Shown piece by piece: positions 7,857-15,829 of a DNA stretch of 64,000 nucleotides. The DNA comes from an uncultured Alphaproteobacteria bacterium (GTDB lineage Bacteria; Pseudomonadota; Alphaproteobacteria; Caulobacterales; Parvularculaceae). The stretch is from NCBI GenBank assembly GCA_902826095.1, contig CADEDN010000013.1, positions 1 through 64,000 of the forward strand. The letters are read 5' to 3'. The number at the start of each line of letters is the position of its first letter. The stretch's first letter is position 1. The notes beneath the pieces are model-generated. The model saw only the letters and a program-made list of their open reading frames with translations, was not told the DNA's origin and made no database searches. The translations under genes and the position numbers were made by a program.

Positions 7857-9017
7857 ATGGATTTCCGACTGTCAGTTCAGCAACAGGAATTGCGCGAAGC
7901 TGCGCGCTCGTTTGCGCGCGGCGAACTTCCCGAAATTGCGCGACAATGCGAAGAAACCGGCGAGCCGCCGTCGCATGACCTCGTCAAGCGCTACGCCGAT
8001 CTTGGCTTTCTCGGAGTCAACGTGCCTGAATCGCTGGGCGGGCTGGGACTCGGCAACATCGAGGCGCTGTTGATCCTAGAGGAATTCGCAAGAGTTTCCT
8101 CTGCGGTCGCCTTTCCGGTTTTTGAGTCTTCGGTCGGGCCGGTGCGCGCGATCGAACATTTTGCTTCGGAGTCGCTTAAGCGCAAGGTCGTCCCCGCTGT
8201 CTGTTCAGGCGATCTTGTGGTCGCCATCGCAATGTCGGAGCCGGAGGCGGGCTCGGCGCTAACTGACCTGAAAACGAAAGCGACGCTGAATGGCGACAAG
8301 GTTATCATAAACGGCATGAAGCGCTGGTGTTCCGGCGGCGGTCATGCGGATGGTTATGTCGTCTATTGCCGCATGTCTGACGATCCGGGTCCGCGCGGCA
8401 TCGGCGCGGTCTATGTCGAGAAGGATACGCCGGGCGTTTCATTTGGACCGCGTGAAAACCTGATGGGCTTTCGCGGCGTGCCGTCGAGCGATATTTTTTT
8501 CGACAATGCGGAAATCCCAGCGGACAATATTGTCTTGCCGGCCGGCGGGTTCAAGAAACTTATGGAAGCGTTTGACCTCGAACGCTGCGGCAATGCGACG
8601 ATGGCGCTTGCCCAAGCTGCGGGCGCGCTCGAACAGGTGCTCGATTATGTGCAGGAACGCATTCAATTCGGCAAGCCGATCATCGAATTTCAGGCGGTCC
8701 AGCTGCGTCTTGCGGAAATGCAGATGAAAGTTGACGCAGCGCGGCTTCTAATTCATCGCGCCGCGTGCAATGCGGAGCAAGGGCTGCCGAGCATTCTCGA
8801 TTCATCCGTCGCCAAATGCTTTGCGAACGAAATCGCGCGCGAAGTCACGGGCTCCGCAGTTCAGATGATGGGCGCATACGGCTATGCTCGCGAATTTGGA
8901 ATGGAACGGCGACTTCGCGACGCCTGGGGTTGGGGCATCGCCGGGGGCGCAATCGACATTCAAAAGGTCAACATCGCTGCGGCGATGGTCGGGCGTCGTT
9001 TCGACCAGCGGCGGTGA
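7857..9017 (+). CDS. Acyl-CoA dehydrogenase family protein
   Basis: A 386-residue flavoprotein of the acyl-CoA dehydrogenase superfamily. It has AIAMSEPEAGSALTDLKTKA (FAD/substrate motif, mid N-terminal half) and, in the C-terminal helical domain, QERIQFGKPIIEFQAVQLRL and MMGAYGYAREFGMERRLRDA. The catalytic base is not identified with certainty. The start is placed at 7857 because MDFRLSVQQQELREAARSF is the normal family N-terminus; the open frame extends 27 codons further up, through the operator-like box. Four bases separate its stop from the ferredoxin gene, suggesting one transcript. It probably introduces a double bond into the acyl-CoA handled by this cluster. Confidence 0.88.
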   Translation: MDFRLSVQQQELREAARSFARGELPEIARQCEETGEPPSHDLVKRYADLGFLGVNVPESLGGLGLGNIEALLILEEFARVSSAVAFPVFESSVGPVRAIEHFASESLKRKVVPAVCSGDLVVAIAMSEPEAGSALTDLKTKATLNGDKVIINGMKRWCSGGGHADGYVVYCRMSDDPGPRGIGAVYVEKDTPGVSFGPRENLMGFRGVPSSDIFFDNAEIPADNIVLPAGGFKKLMEAFDLERCGNATMALAQAAGALEQVLDYVQERIQFGKPIIEFQAVQLRLAEMQMKVDAARLLIHRAACNAEQGLPSILDSSVAKCFANEIAREVTGSAVQMMGAYGYAREFGMERRLRDAWGWGIAGGAIDIQKVNIAAAMVGRRFDQRR

Positions 9018-9021
9018 CAAG

Positions 9022-9354
9022 ATGAATGCGGATTATGTCAGGGTCGCCGGGACGACCGATATTCCCGAAAATAATGGCAAGGCGTTTCAGATCGGCGACA
9101 TCAGCGTGCTGGTGTGCAATACAAGGGAAGGATTTTTCGCCGTTGAAAATGCCTGCTCACATCAATTACAGGCGCTTGAGGGAGGAAAAATTCGCGGCTG
9201 TTTCATTTTCTGTCCGTTGCATGGGCAGCGATTTAGCCTGAAGGACGGCGCCCCCAAGGGTCAGCTGACGGACCGGCCGCTGCGCGTCTTCGATGTCAGA
9301 GTGTCGGAAGGCGAAATTTGCGTCAATCCTTCGCCGCGTGGCGCGCCAGACTGA
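9022..9354 (+). CDS. Rieske-type [2Fe-2S] ferredoxin
   Basis: A 110-residue single-domain Rieske ferredoxin. The cluster ligands are CSH (in ENACSHQLQALEGG) and CPLHGQRFSL, separated by 17 residues. Small soluble proteins like this pass electrons to Rieske oxygenases, and the oxygenase at 4118-5353 is the obvious partner. The start at 9022 follows the acyl-CoA dehydrogenase stop after four bases. Its 3' end overlaps the remains of a MaoC-type gene on the other strand. Confidence 0.9.
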   Translation: MNADYVRVAGTTDIPENNGKAFQIGDISVLVCNTREGFFAVENACSHQLQALEGGKIRGCFIFCPLHGQRFSLKDGAPKGQLTDRPLRVFDVRVSEGEICVNPSPRGAPD

Positions 9355-9756
9355 TGCTTCGGCAAGTGAAATCCGCAATGTCATGCTGATTGAGAAGCGA
9401 AAAATGATAGGCGGCGACATCACGCAAGGGATCGCGCGCGAGTCGCTTTTCGACGATCTCAGATCGCGCGCACAACTAATTCTCGGCGCGGATCGCGACA
9501 GGCCAGCGGACTTGCCCCTACCCGACGTCGCAAATGAAGTCGACGTCGCCATTGATCGTTTGGTCGAGTTTTCGCCGCAGCGCCGTCGTTTAGACGCCGC
9601 CGGCGATCGCTTCGCCAAAGGGCGAATCCGGCGCCCGCTCGGGGGCCGCGTGAAACCATTGCTGGTCATAGTCCCGTGCAAAGGCGATGATATCATCCGC
9701 CTCGACAGCAAACGGCGCCGACTGTCCTTGTCCGCCGATGGCGGAGTCTTCATAGG
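9323..9756 (-). pseudogene. MaoC-like (R)-hydratase pseudogene
   Basis: One continuous minus-strand frame shows a MaoC/hotdog dehydratase interrupted by three stops. It reads EDSAIGGQGQSAPFAVEADD, IIAFARDYDQQWFHAAPERA, DSPFGEAIAGGV, then TAA; next TTALRRKLDQTINGDVDFICDVG, of which the first 12 residues fit the family less well, then TAG; then GQVRWPVAIRAEN, TAG, and LCARSEIVEKRL. The second TAG sits where the family has Trp, consistent with a TGG to TAG change. DYDQQWFH resembles the hydratase motif. No frameshift is needed, so decay by point mutation is likely. The frame ends at the TGA at 9323 inside the ferredoxin gene. It presumably once supplied the hydration step of the cluster. Confidence 0.8.
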
Positions 9757-9829
9757 CTCAAGTCGCAACGTTTATGTCACTTTGCTGCGTCGCGGATAAG
9801 CCGGCGCGAGCGCCAAACAGGAGACGAAA

Positions 9830-10156
9830 ATGAAGCATGCAGTTTTGTCAATCATGTTGGCGTCCGCTATTTTTTCTTCGCCCGCATTCGCGAATGACAC
9901 CATGAATGCGATGATAGGTCGATCCGTCGTTTACACCTATCCGGAGGGCGCCGCGGTGACGGCGCATTATGCGGCGGACGGAACCTATGCGACGGACAGT
10001 GCCGGCGGCAAATGGACGATGGAAGGGGACAGACTTTGCATCGAAACGCAAGCCGGGCAGTCGGGTTGCGCCATCCTCGATCCCGAAAGGAAATCGGGCG
10101 AAACCTGGAGCGCCAAGGACGCCTTCGGCGACGCTGTTCAGATTTCGATCCAGTAG
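9830..10156 (+). CDS. Small secreted protein of unknown function
   Basis: 108 residues with a clear Sec signal peptide (MKHAVLSIMLASAIFSSPAF, cleavage likely after AFA near residue 21). The remainder is a short beta-rich sequence with two Cys (LCIETQAGQSGC) that could form a disulfide. CAGGAGACGAAA precedes the ATG, an acceptable ribosome-binding site. I do not recognise the family. It is probably periplasmic. The next gene on the same strand starts 37 bases after its stop. Confidence 0.7.
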   Translation: MKHAVLSIMLASAIFSSPAFANDTMNAMIGRSVVYTYPEGAAVTAHYAADGTYATDSAGGKWTMEGDRLCIETQAGQSGCAILDPERKSGETWSAKDAFGDAVQISIQ

Positions 10157-10192
10157 GTCCAGCCCCGCAGCGTTTCAGCACGGATCACGCGC

Positions 10193-10963
10193 ATGAACGA
10201 TGAAAAAAAGCAGGCGACGGCCTCCAGAGCGCATCTGGTCGCCGGCGGCCAGTATCACGATATCGACCATGCGCGGCTTTCGATCCTCACGCTGCTCGCC
10301 GGATTCGAGAATGTCCGCACAACTGTCGCTAGCGATTACGAGTCGCTGCAGGCGCTTGAAACCGCCAACTGCCTGATCACCTACACCTGCAATGTCATCG
10401 CTTCATCGCCCGGGGTGAATGCGATTGAGAAATTCCTGAGGCGGGGCGGGCGCTGGCTGGCGTTACACGGGACGAACTCGATTCTCGCGCAGAACGATCA
10501 TGGGCGCTGGTTCGCGCCCGAGGATAGGGCCGGCTTCATGCGCCTCGTCGGCAGCCAGTTCGTCGCCCATCCGCCGATTGCGCCCTACCAAGTCACGGCC
10601 CGCAAGCCAGACGATCCGCTGGTGGCGGGGCTCGGCGATTTTACTGTCACGGGCGGCGACGAACTCTATTATATGCGGTTGTTCGGCGAGATTGACGTGA
10701 TCCTAGACGCCCCATCGCAAGGGGCCGCGCGCGGTTTTGTCGAGCGCGATTGGCCTGTGGACGGCCGTCACCCCGTGCTCTATCGAAAGCGCGTCGGCGC
10801 CGGCGAAATCGTTTATTTCACGCTGGGGCACCGCCGCGGACATTACGACATGGCGCCGCTGCTCGATTATTATCCGAGTTTGGAACGCGGCGCTTGGGAC
10901 GATGCGCCCTATGTTGAAATCCTGCGGCGCTCCCTCCGCTGGGCTGTCGGCGCGGCGAGCTGA
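10193..10963 (+). CDS. ThuA-like domain protein
   Basis: 256 residues with the glutamine-amidotransferase-like ThuA fold: an N-terminal VAGGQYHDIDHARLSILTLL, then LRRGGRWLALHGTNSILAQ (the strand-turn near residue 85), later VGSQFVAHPP and VYFTLGHRRGHYDMAPLLDY near the end. ThuA proteins are linked to trehalose/sugar metabolism, but the reaction is generally unproven. There is no signal peptide. Its stop lies 2 bases from the stop of the convergent PQQ-dehydrogenase gene. Confidence 0.75.
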   Translation: MNDEKKQATASRAHLVAGGQYHDIDHARLSILTLLAGFENVRTTVASDYESLQALETANCLITYTCNVIASSPGVNAIEKFLRRGGRWLALHGTNSILAQNDHGRWFAPEDRAGFMRLVGSQFVAHPPIAPYQVTARKPDDPLVAGLGDFTVTGGDELYYMRLFGEIDVILDAPSQGAARGFVERDWPVDGRHPVLYRKRVGAGEIVYFTLGHRRGHYDMAPLLDYYPSLERGAWDDAPYVEILRRSLRWAVGAAS

Positions 10964-10965
10964 CC

Positions 10966-12915
10966 TCACTCTTTGGCGAATGCCAGCAGCAGATTGCCCG
11001 GCATGTGATAGTAAATGCCGTAGCCGGAATTGACGACAAGATATCCGTTCGCAATCGCCGCGCCGGGCCCGCTCATCGAGCCGCCAGCAGCCTGCGCGCC
11101 TGAGATCGTCTTCACAGGCTTTGTCGTATCATACGACCATATGATGTCGCCGGTATTTGCGTCATAGCCTTGCAGGCGCCCGTCGAGATGGCCCGCGATG
11201 ACGGCGCCGTCGATCGAAGTCGCGGCGGCGGAAACGCCCGGATCGCAAAATTGGCGGTCGCCGCAGATGTTGTCGGCTTTTCGGCGCCACAGGAATTTGC
11301 CAGTCGCAGCGTCGAGCGCATGAAGCCCGGCGCCGTTCTGTTTCGGATCATAGTGGCGCGCGTCATGGGTGTCCGCCATATCGGCAATCGGGGCGTAAAT
11401 GACGCCTTTATGCGCGGTCATGCCGAAATGGACGCCGCCTTGGGTGCCGCCATGCCCGAGACGCTGCGACCATAGGATTTCGCCGTTATCGACATTGACG
11501 CCGTAAGCGAACGACGATTTCTGCCCGACGACGACGACATCGCGATCTGGTCCCGTCGACACAAGCAACGGTGAGGCCGACAGGTCGACATCGGGTCCAT
11601 TCTCGACAGGGCAATTTTCATTACCCATCATGCAGCCGACATTCCATGCATCGCCGCTTGTGAGCTGACGACGCCAGATGATCGCGCCGTTACTGGCGTT
11701 GATCGCAAAGACCGCGTCCGAGTTGCCGTCAGCGGGGGATGAGTAGTTCTCGCCGGTGCCGACATAGATGCGGTTGCGCTTCGCGTCATAGGTCGGCGAT
11801 GTCCAGACTGGCGCGCCGGAGGGGCCGAGGATCAACGTGCCGGTCGACGTCTTTCCGTGTTCAGAGGGCGGTTCGGGAATAACATAAGTCTTCCAGAGCG
11901 GCGCGCCGGTCGACGGATCGAGCGCGGCGACTGCGCCGCGGAAAGTGCAACAGGCGTAGTCAGGACTCGCCGCAGAGGTCACTTCAAGCGAGGATATCGG
12001 CACGAACAATTTGTCACCGCCGAGTGTCGGCGAGCCGGTAACCGTTGCGTTTGGGTGGTCGTCGACTTTCCGCCGCCAGATTTCGTCGCCGGTGAATGCG
12101 TCGATTGCGTAAGTCCGGCCTAGCACATCGCCGAAATAGAGGCGTTTCGATTGCGCGTCGGCGACAATTGCGGTGCGCACTTCGGCGGAGGCGCGATAAG
12201 TCCATTTGACGCATCCAGTCTCAAGATCAAAGGCGTAGACCGCGCCGTCCTGGCTGCCGACGAAAATGGAGTTCCATCCGATCGTCGGCTGCGATCGCGC
12301 GCGCACGGCGTTCGGATAGGCGAACGCCCATTTCAATTTCAACGTCGGGAGGTCGTCGCGTGACAAGCCCGCAACAGCCGGTGGAATGTATCGCGAGTTG
12401 TCATGCCCCCAGCCGACCTGGGCTGGCGGTTCGCCGGTGAATGTCGACGCAGCGCCCTTGCACAAAGCGGGCGGCGGCGGCGGCGCGTAATTCGCGAGCG
12501 AGGTTCGCGTGAGATATTCCGCAATGGCGACGCGCTGCTCTTCCTTGAGATGCGCTGACTGGCCGCTCATTACGCCGTCATTCATCGCGGCGAGGATTGC
12601 ATCCGGCGCCATCATTTCGAGCCATACGATCGCCGGGGCTTTGGGAACGCGACCCGAATGGCAGGTCGCGCAGTTTTCAGCGAATAATTTGTTTCCCGGA
12701 TGCGTCGCCGGATCAATGGCGTCGCCCGTCCGGGCAACAAACTCGTCGGTGGATTTGATGCGCGTGCCTTCAAGATGTGCGGCGGTGGGCGACAGGCCGT
12801 CCGATTCGCTATTCGCGCTGCTGGGCTTGTTGCAAGAAACCGTGAGAATAGCGGCTGCGATCATCGGCGCTGCCGCACGAAGGCGACTAGTTGGCCAACC
12901 AATTTCACATGTCAT
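10966..12915 (-). CDS. Cytochrome c-PQQ beta-propeller dehydrogenase
   Basis: 649 residues. The N-terminus is a signal segment ending IAAAILTVSC, possibly a lipoprotein but with a weak lipobox. A mono-haem cytochrome c domain follows (ENCATCHSGRVPKAP, about residues 80-95; Met ligand candidates downstream). From about residue 165 there is a PQQ-type eight-bladed propeller with repeated GAVYAFDLETG/GRTYAIDAFTG blades. Adjacent cysteines (YACCTF) may form the vicinal disulfide known from quinoprotein dehydrogenases. The order haem then propeller resembles polyvinyl-alcohol-dehydrogenase-type proteins. It probably oxidises an alcohol in the periplasm and passes electrons to its own haem. The substrate is unknown. 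Confidence 0.82.
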   Translation of the reverse strand: MTCEIGWPTSRLRAAAPMIAAAILTVSCNKPSSANSESDGLSPTAAHLEGTRIKSTDEFVARTGDAIDPATHPGNKLFAENCATCHSGRVPKAPAIVWLEMMAPDAILAAMNDGVMSGQSAHLKEEQRVAIAEYLTRTSLANYAPPPPPALCKGAASTFTGEPPAQVGWGHDNSRYIPPAVAGLSRDDLPTLKLKWAFAYPNAVRARSQPTIGWNSIFVGSQDGAVYAFDLETGCVKWTYRASAEVRTAIVADAQSKRLYFGDVLGRTYAIDAFTGDEIWRRKVDDHPNATVTGSPTLGGDKLFVPISSLEVTSAASPDYACCTFRGAVAALDPSTGAPLWKTYVIPEPPSEHGKTSTGTLILGPSGAPVWTSPTYDAKRNRIYVGTGENYSSPADGNSDAVFAINASNGAIIWRRQLTSGDAWNVGCMMGNENCPVENGPDVDLSASPLLVSTGPDRDVVVVGQKSSFAYGVNVDNGEILWSQRLGHGGTQGGVHFGMTAHKGVIYAPIADMADTHDARHYDPKQNGAGLHALDAATGKFLWRRKADNICGDRQFCDPGVSAAATSIDGAVIAGHLDGRLQGYDANTGDIIWSYDTTKPVKTISGAQAAGGSMSGPGAAIANGYLVVNSGYGIYYHMPGNLLLAFAKE

Positions 12916-13192
12916 ATTTCTGTTCTCTACGACTGGCGGCCCTGACGGCGATTGAAGGATGACAGAGCCTTGGGAAAAATCAACGCCGAAGCTCTAATCG
13001 CCGCCGGATGAAACTTCAGCGGCAGGTCACCGGCGACGGCGCATACCGTCATCTGCGCCAAAAGCATGGCGGAGAATGTCGGCGTATATTCACCCTTCCG
13101 TTGCATCAGATACGCGATGATGCCGGCGAAACCCGCCGGAACGGCGGTTTGTCGCGCGCCTTCTGATCGCCTTGCCGGTTCGCGCAAGCTCG
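12916..13192. other. Intergenic stretch without a recognisable gene
   Basis: Between the quinoprotein gene and the truncated integrase. Reading frames here are short and show no family-like sequence. The missing C-terminal half of the integrase is not found here in any frame. Confidence 0.5.
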
Positions 13193-13766
13193 TCAGCCGA
13201 AATCGATGAGCGGCCATGGGAGCGTCACGATTTCGTTCTGGCGGCAGCCGGTCAGCAAGAGCAGGCGAACGCAATGGACGGCCGACGGAGCAGCCTGCTC
13301 TTCCGCGTCAAGCGCGACGCCAAGCCGCCTGATCTCTTCGTCGGACAAGAGCCGTTCCCGCCTGGTCTCACGGCACTTGCGAACGCCGCGACGGCGATTC
13401 GTGCCTTTGTCGAGCAAGCCCCATAGTTCGGCCTGGCTCATCATGTCCGAGAGGATGCCGAGCGTCCTTTTGGCCTGATAGGGCGCTGCTCGGAGACCGT
13501 GATGAAAGGCAACGACCGCCAGCCGAGCCAGCTCCGAGGCTTTCACCTTTCCAAGTTTAGAGGTTACGAAGAGCCGGACCGACCGAACATACTCCCGAGC
13601 TGCCGTCGCCTTGAGTCGAACCCGCATATGTTCTTCGATCAAGGGCTCCCCGAGCGTCGCCATCGTCGCGCCTTCTTGCTCCGACGCGTGGGCGGTCGTT
13701 TGCTCGGGCGTGCGCCCAGCCGCCAGGTCGCCGAGCGGCGCACGCGAGCGGCTGCGCCTCTGCGAT
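13193..13766 (-). pseudogene. Truncated tyrosine recombinase (phage/island integrase)
   Basis: The readable part contains the core-binding domain (VRLKATAAREYVRSVRLFVT, then GLRAAPYQAKRTLGILSDMM) and the start of the catalytic domain (RLLSDEEIRRLG, RLLLLTGCRQNEIVTLPW). In the last segment the Arg of GCRQNEI is the first catalytic Arg. The protein then stops at LIDFG, so the HxxR, His and Tyr residues are all lost. The 5' end is also worn: GDLAAGRTPEQTTAHASEQ resembles the LTPEQAR part of P4-type integrases but has no clear start. It is a dead fragment. It lies beside a tRNA 3' half, as island integrases often do. Confidence 0.8.
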
Positions 13767-13790
13767 AGTCATTCTGTCATTCGCGCCGAT

Positions 13791-14160
13791 TGTGGAGCGC
13801 TGCAGCCGGCACCATGATCTGTGTCATGACGAAATAAGATTTGTACCCTGATTTTCGAATCTGAACGCAAAGTCCTCGCAACGCATCATCGAAGTAGTCG
13901 CGATTGGCGCCGATCGCGCTCAGTTGAACGACGATTCTCTTGGTCAAGCGCATTGCGTGCACCATGAGGACAAGTTGAACGTCGCTTTTCCACGACCTGA
14001 AAGTCAGCCTGGGGCTACACTGGGGTTTCGTTACGACAGGAGCCGGGCCGAATACAGAAAGAAGCGAAGGAATAATAGAAGACACTAAAGACTGTGTAAT
14101 AAATATTATATGCCAATACGTCGAAAATGCTACGACTATGCAGAACTGTTCTTCCACTTT
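13791..14160. other. AT-richer non-coding stretch next to the tRNA fragment
   Basis: No convincing gene. Base composition becomes clearly richer in A+T around 14085-14155, unlike its surroundings, which suits foreign DNA at the edge of an integrated element. Confidence 0.5.
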
Positions 14161-14205
14161 CTCGTGACCTGAAGGTCGTTGGTTCAAATCCAGCCCCCGC
14201 ACCCA
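14161..14205 (+). other. 3' half of a tRNA gene (candidate attachment-site remnant)
   Basis: The bases form the 3' part of a tRNA: an anticodon-loop-like CTCGTGA, variable region, T-arm GTTGG-TTCAAAT-CCAGC, acceptor strand CCCCGCA, then CCCA ending in CCA. It most resembles an elongator tRNA-Met (whose loop is CTCATAA) with two changes. No 5' half exists upstream, where the DNA is AT-rich. Integrating elements that target tRNA 3' ends leave exactly such a half at the far boundary. On this orientation the element would lie to the left. Confidence 0.65.
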
Positions 14206-14517
14206 ACTTTCTCCCGAATGGAATGCCCCGAATGGATTGCATTGTGCTGCAGCGGCGTCGTCCGGATGGCGGCTGGCTCCTCAGGCCGACATTGTCCGCT
14301 GCTCTGGAAGACCCGCTGGGGCGGCATGAGGCCGTTCCCGACATTCGAGCGATGAAGACGGATCGCAGCGACCGGCCGTGCTGAGCGCCCGCTGCGACCG
14401 GAAAATTCGAGTTTGAGGCCGCTCAAAGCCGGCCCCCGCGTCGCATTGAAGGCGCCGGCGATGCATGCTTGGCTCGCGTATTGACGCGCGCGATGGCGAT
14501 GCAGGTGCGGTGGCGAA

Positions 14518-15651
14518 ATGAACGGTCCGCTGGACGGGGTTGGAATAATCGAAATCGCCGGGATAGGGCCTGGCCCGTTTTGCGGCATGATGCTTGCCGA
14601 CCACGGCGCGGATGTCATCCGGATCGACAAGATCGGCGGCGCTCTTCTGCCGGCGAACGATCCGCTGTCGCGGTCAAAACAGTCGATCGCGCTTGATTTG
14701 AAGAAACCCGACTCGGTCGCCATCGTTCGCGAATTTGCGTCTCGCGCCGACGGGCTGATCGAGGGCTTTCGGCCCGGCGTCATGGAGCGCCTCGGTCTTG
14801 GCCCTGATGTTCTGCTGAAGGACAATCCAAAACTCGTCTACGGCCGCATGACCGGCTGGGGCCAGTCGGGGACCTATGCGCACGCCGCCGGGCACGACAT
14901 CAATTACATCGCCCTTTCCGGAACGCTCTCGACTTGCGGCAGGGCGGGCGAGAAGCCGACGCCTCCCGTGAACTATCTTGGCGATTTCGGCGGCGGCGGC
15001 ATGATGCTCGCCTTCGGCATGGTCGCTTCGTTGCTCGCGGTCCGAAACGGCGCGCCGGGACAGGTCATTGATTGCGCGATGACCGACGGTTCGGCCCTTC
15101 TGGCGGCGATGACCTGGGGGTTTTATTCGGCGGGTGCGTGGAAAGATCGCCGCGGCGTCAATATGCTCGACACCGGCGCGCATTTTTACGACACTTACGA
15201 GACGAGCGATGGCAAATGGGTCTCGGTCGGCGCGATCGAGCCGCAATTTTACGCGCTGCTCCGGGAAAAGGCGAGTCTCGCCGGCGACCGTGAGTTCGAC
15301 GCCCAATATGATCAGGACAGATGGCCCGCGCTGAAGGACAGGCTGGCGAGTTTGTTCAGGACGAAGACCAGAGACGAATGGTGCGCGCTTCTGGAAGGAA
15401 GCGATGCCTGCTTTGCGCCGGTGTTGTCGCTCGAAGAGGCGCCGCGACATCCCCACAACGCCGGACGCAACACCTTTGTGAGCGTCGGCGGCGCAATCCA
15501 GCCGGCGCCGGCGCCGCGCTATTCCGTTACGAAGACCGAAGCGCCAAGGCCGCCGCTGGCGATCGGCGCCGATACGGATCGATTGCTGACGATACTCGGC
15601 AAAAGCGCCGCCGAAATCGCCGATCTTCGCGCGCGCGGCGTCGTCGCGTGA
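14518..15651 (+). CDS. Family III CoA-transferase/alpha-methylacyl-CoA racemase
   Basis: 377 residues. The N-terminus GIIEIAGIGPGPFCGMMLAD and the block GHDINYIALSGTLS match alpha-methylacyl-CoA racemases; the His of GHDINY, an Asp in YLGDFGGGG and the Glu of VGAIEPQFY correspond to the racemase acid/base residues. It therefore more likely epimerises 2-methylacyl-CoA esters than transfers CoA. The start ATG at 14518 has only a weak GGTGGCGAA before it. It converges on the beta-oxidation gene across a repeat-containing spacer. Confidence 0.86.
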   Translation: MNGPLDGVGIIEIAGIGPGPFCGMMLADHGADVIRIDKIGGALLPANDPLSRSKQSIALDLKKPDSVAIVREFASRADGLIEGFRPGVMERLGLGPDVLLKDNPKLVYGRMTGWGQSGTYAHAAGHDINYIALSGTLSTCGRAGEKPTPPVNYLGDFGGGGMMLAFGMVASLLAVRNGAPGQVIDCAMTDGSALLAAMTWGFYSAGAWKDRRGVNMLDTGAHFYDTYETSDGKWVSVGAIEPQFYALLREKASLAGDREFDAQYDQDRWPALKDRLASLFRTKTRDEWCALLEGSDACFAPVLSLEEAPRHPHNAGRNTFVSVGGAIQPAPAPRYSVTKTEAPRPPLAIGADTDRLLTILGKSAAEIADLRARGVVA

Positions 15652-15671
15652 TTGAGATTTTGAGGGCGTTC

Positions 15672-15695
15672 CCGAAAAACGTAAACGGTTTTCGG
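15672..15695 (+). repeat. Short stem-loop beside the 107-bp repeat
   Basis: CCGAAAA pairs with TTTTCGG around a 10-base loop. There is no T-run after it, so it is a weak terminator candidate. It could be part of the neighbouring repeat element, but the second copy of that repeat lacks it. Confidence 0.4.
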
Positions 15696-15722
15696 ACAAG
15701 AATGCGCGACAAATCAAAAGAC

Positions 15723-15829
15723 TCTAGAACATCGAGCGCGATATGGGAATCGCGCCCGATGTTCTAGCCTATTGATTTGGCGCGCCTTTGCGCGCGAAAC
15801 CGGTTTCCACTTTCGCGCCCGGCGCGCTA
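15723..15829. repeat. 107-bp dispersed palindromic repeat, copy 1
   Basis: It matches 30549-30655 over 107 bases with no gap and six differences counted by eye. The left part folds as CTAGAACATCG/CGATGTTCTAG arms around a GCGCGAT-ATGGGA-ATCGCGC hairpin; the right part contains GGCGCGCC and ACCGGT-type palindromes. Its last three bases provide the stop codon of the minus-strand gene that follows. It resembles the small intergenic palindromic elements common in alphaproteobacteria. Confidence 0.85.

Noticed and set aside
9166-9768. 200-codon minus-strand frame over the ferredoxin end
   Set aside because: Arg/Ser-rich; the neighbouring frame on the same strand reads as a MaoC protein with stops, which explains the region.
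13777-14202. Minus-strand open frame beginning RGLDLNQRPSGHEK
   Set aside because: This peptide is the antisense reading of a tRNA T-arm and anticodon region, a known artefact of tRNA fragments; the rest is not protein-like.
14674-15717. 347-codon minus-strand frame opposite the racemase-like gene
   Set aside because: Composition typical of antisense frames; the plus-strand gene has clear catalytic motifs.
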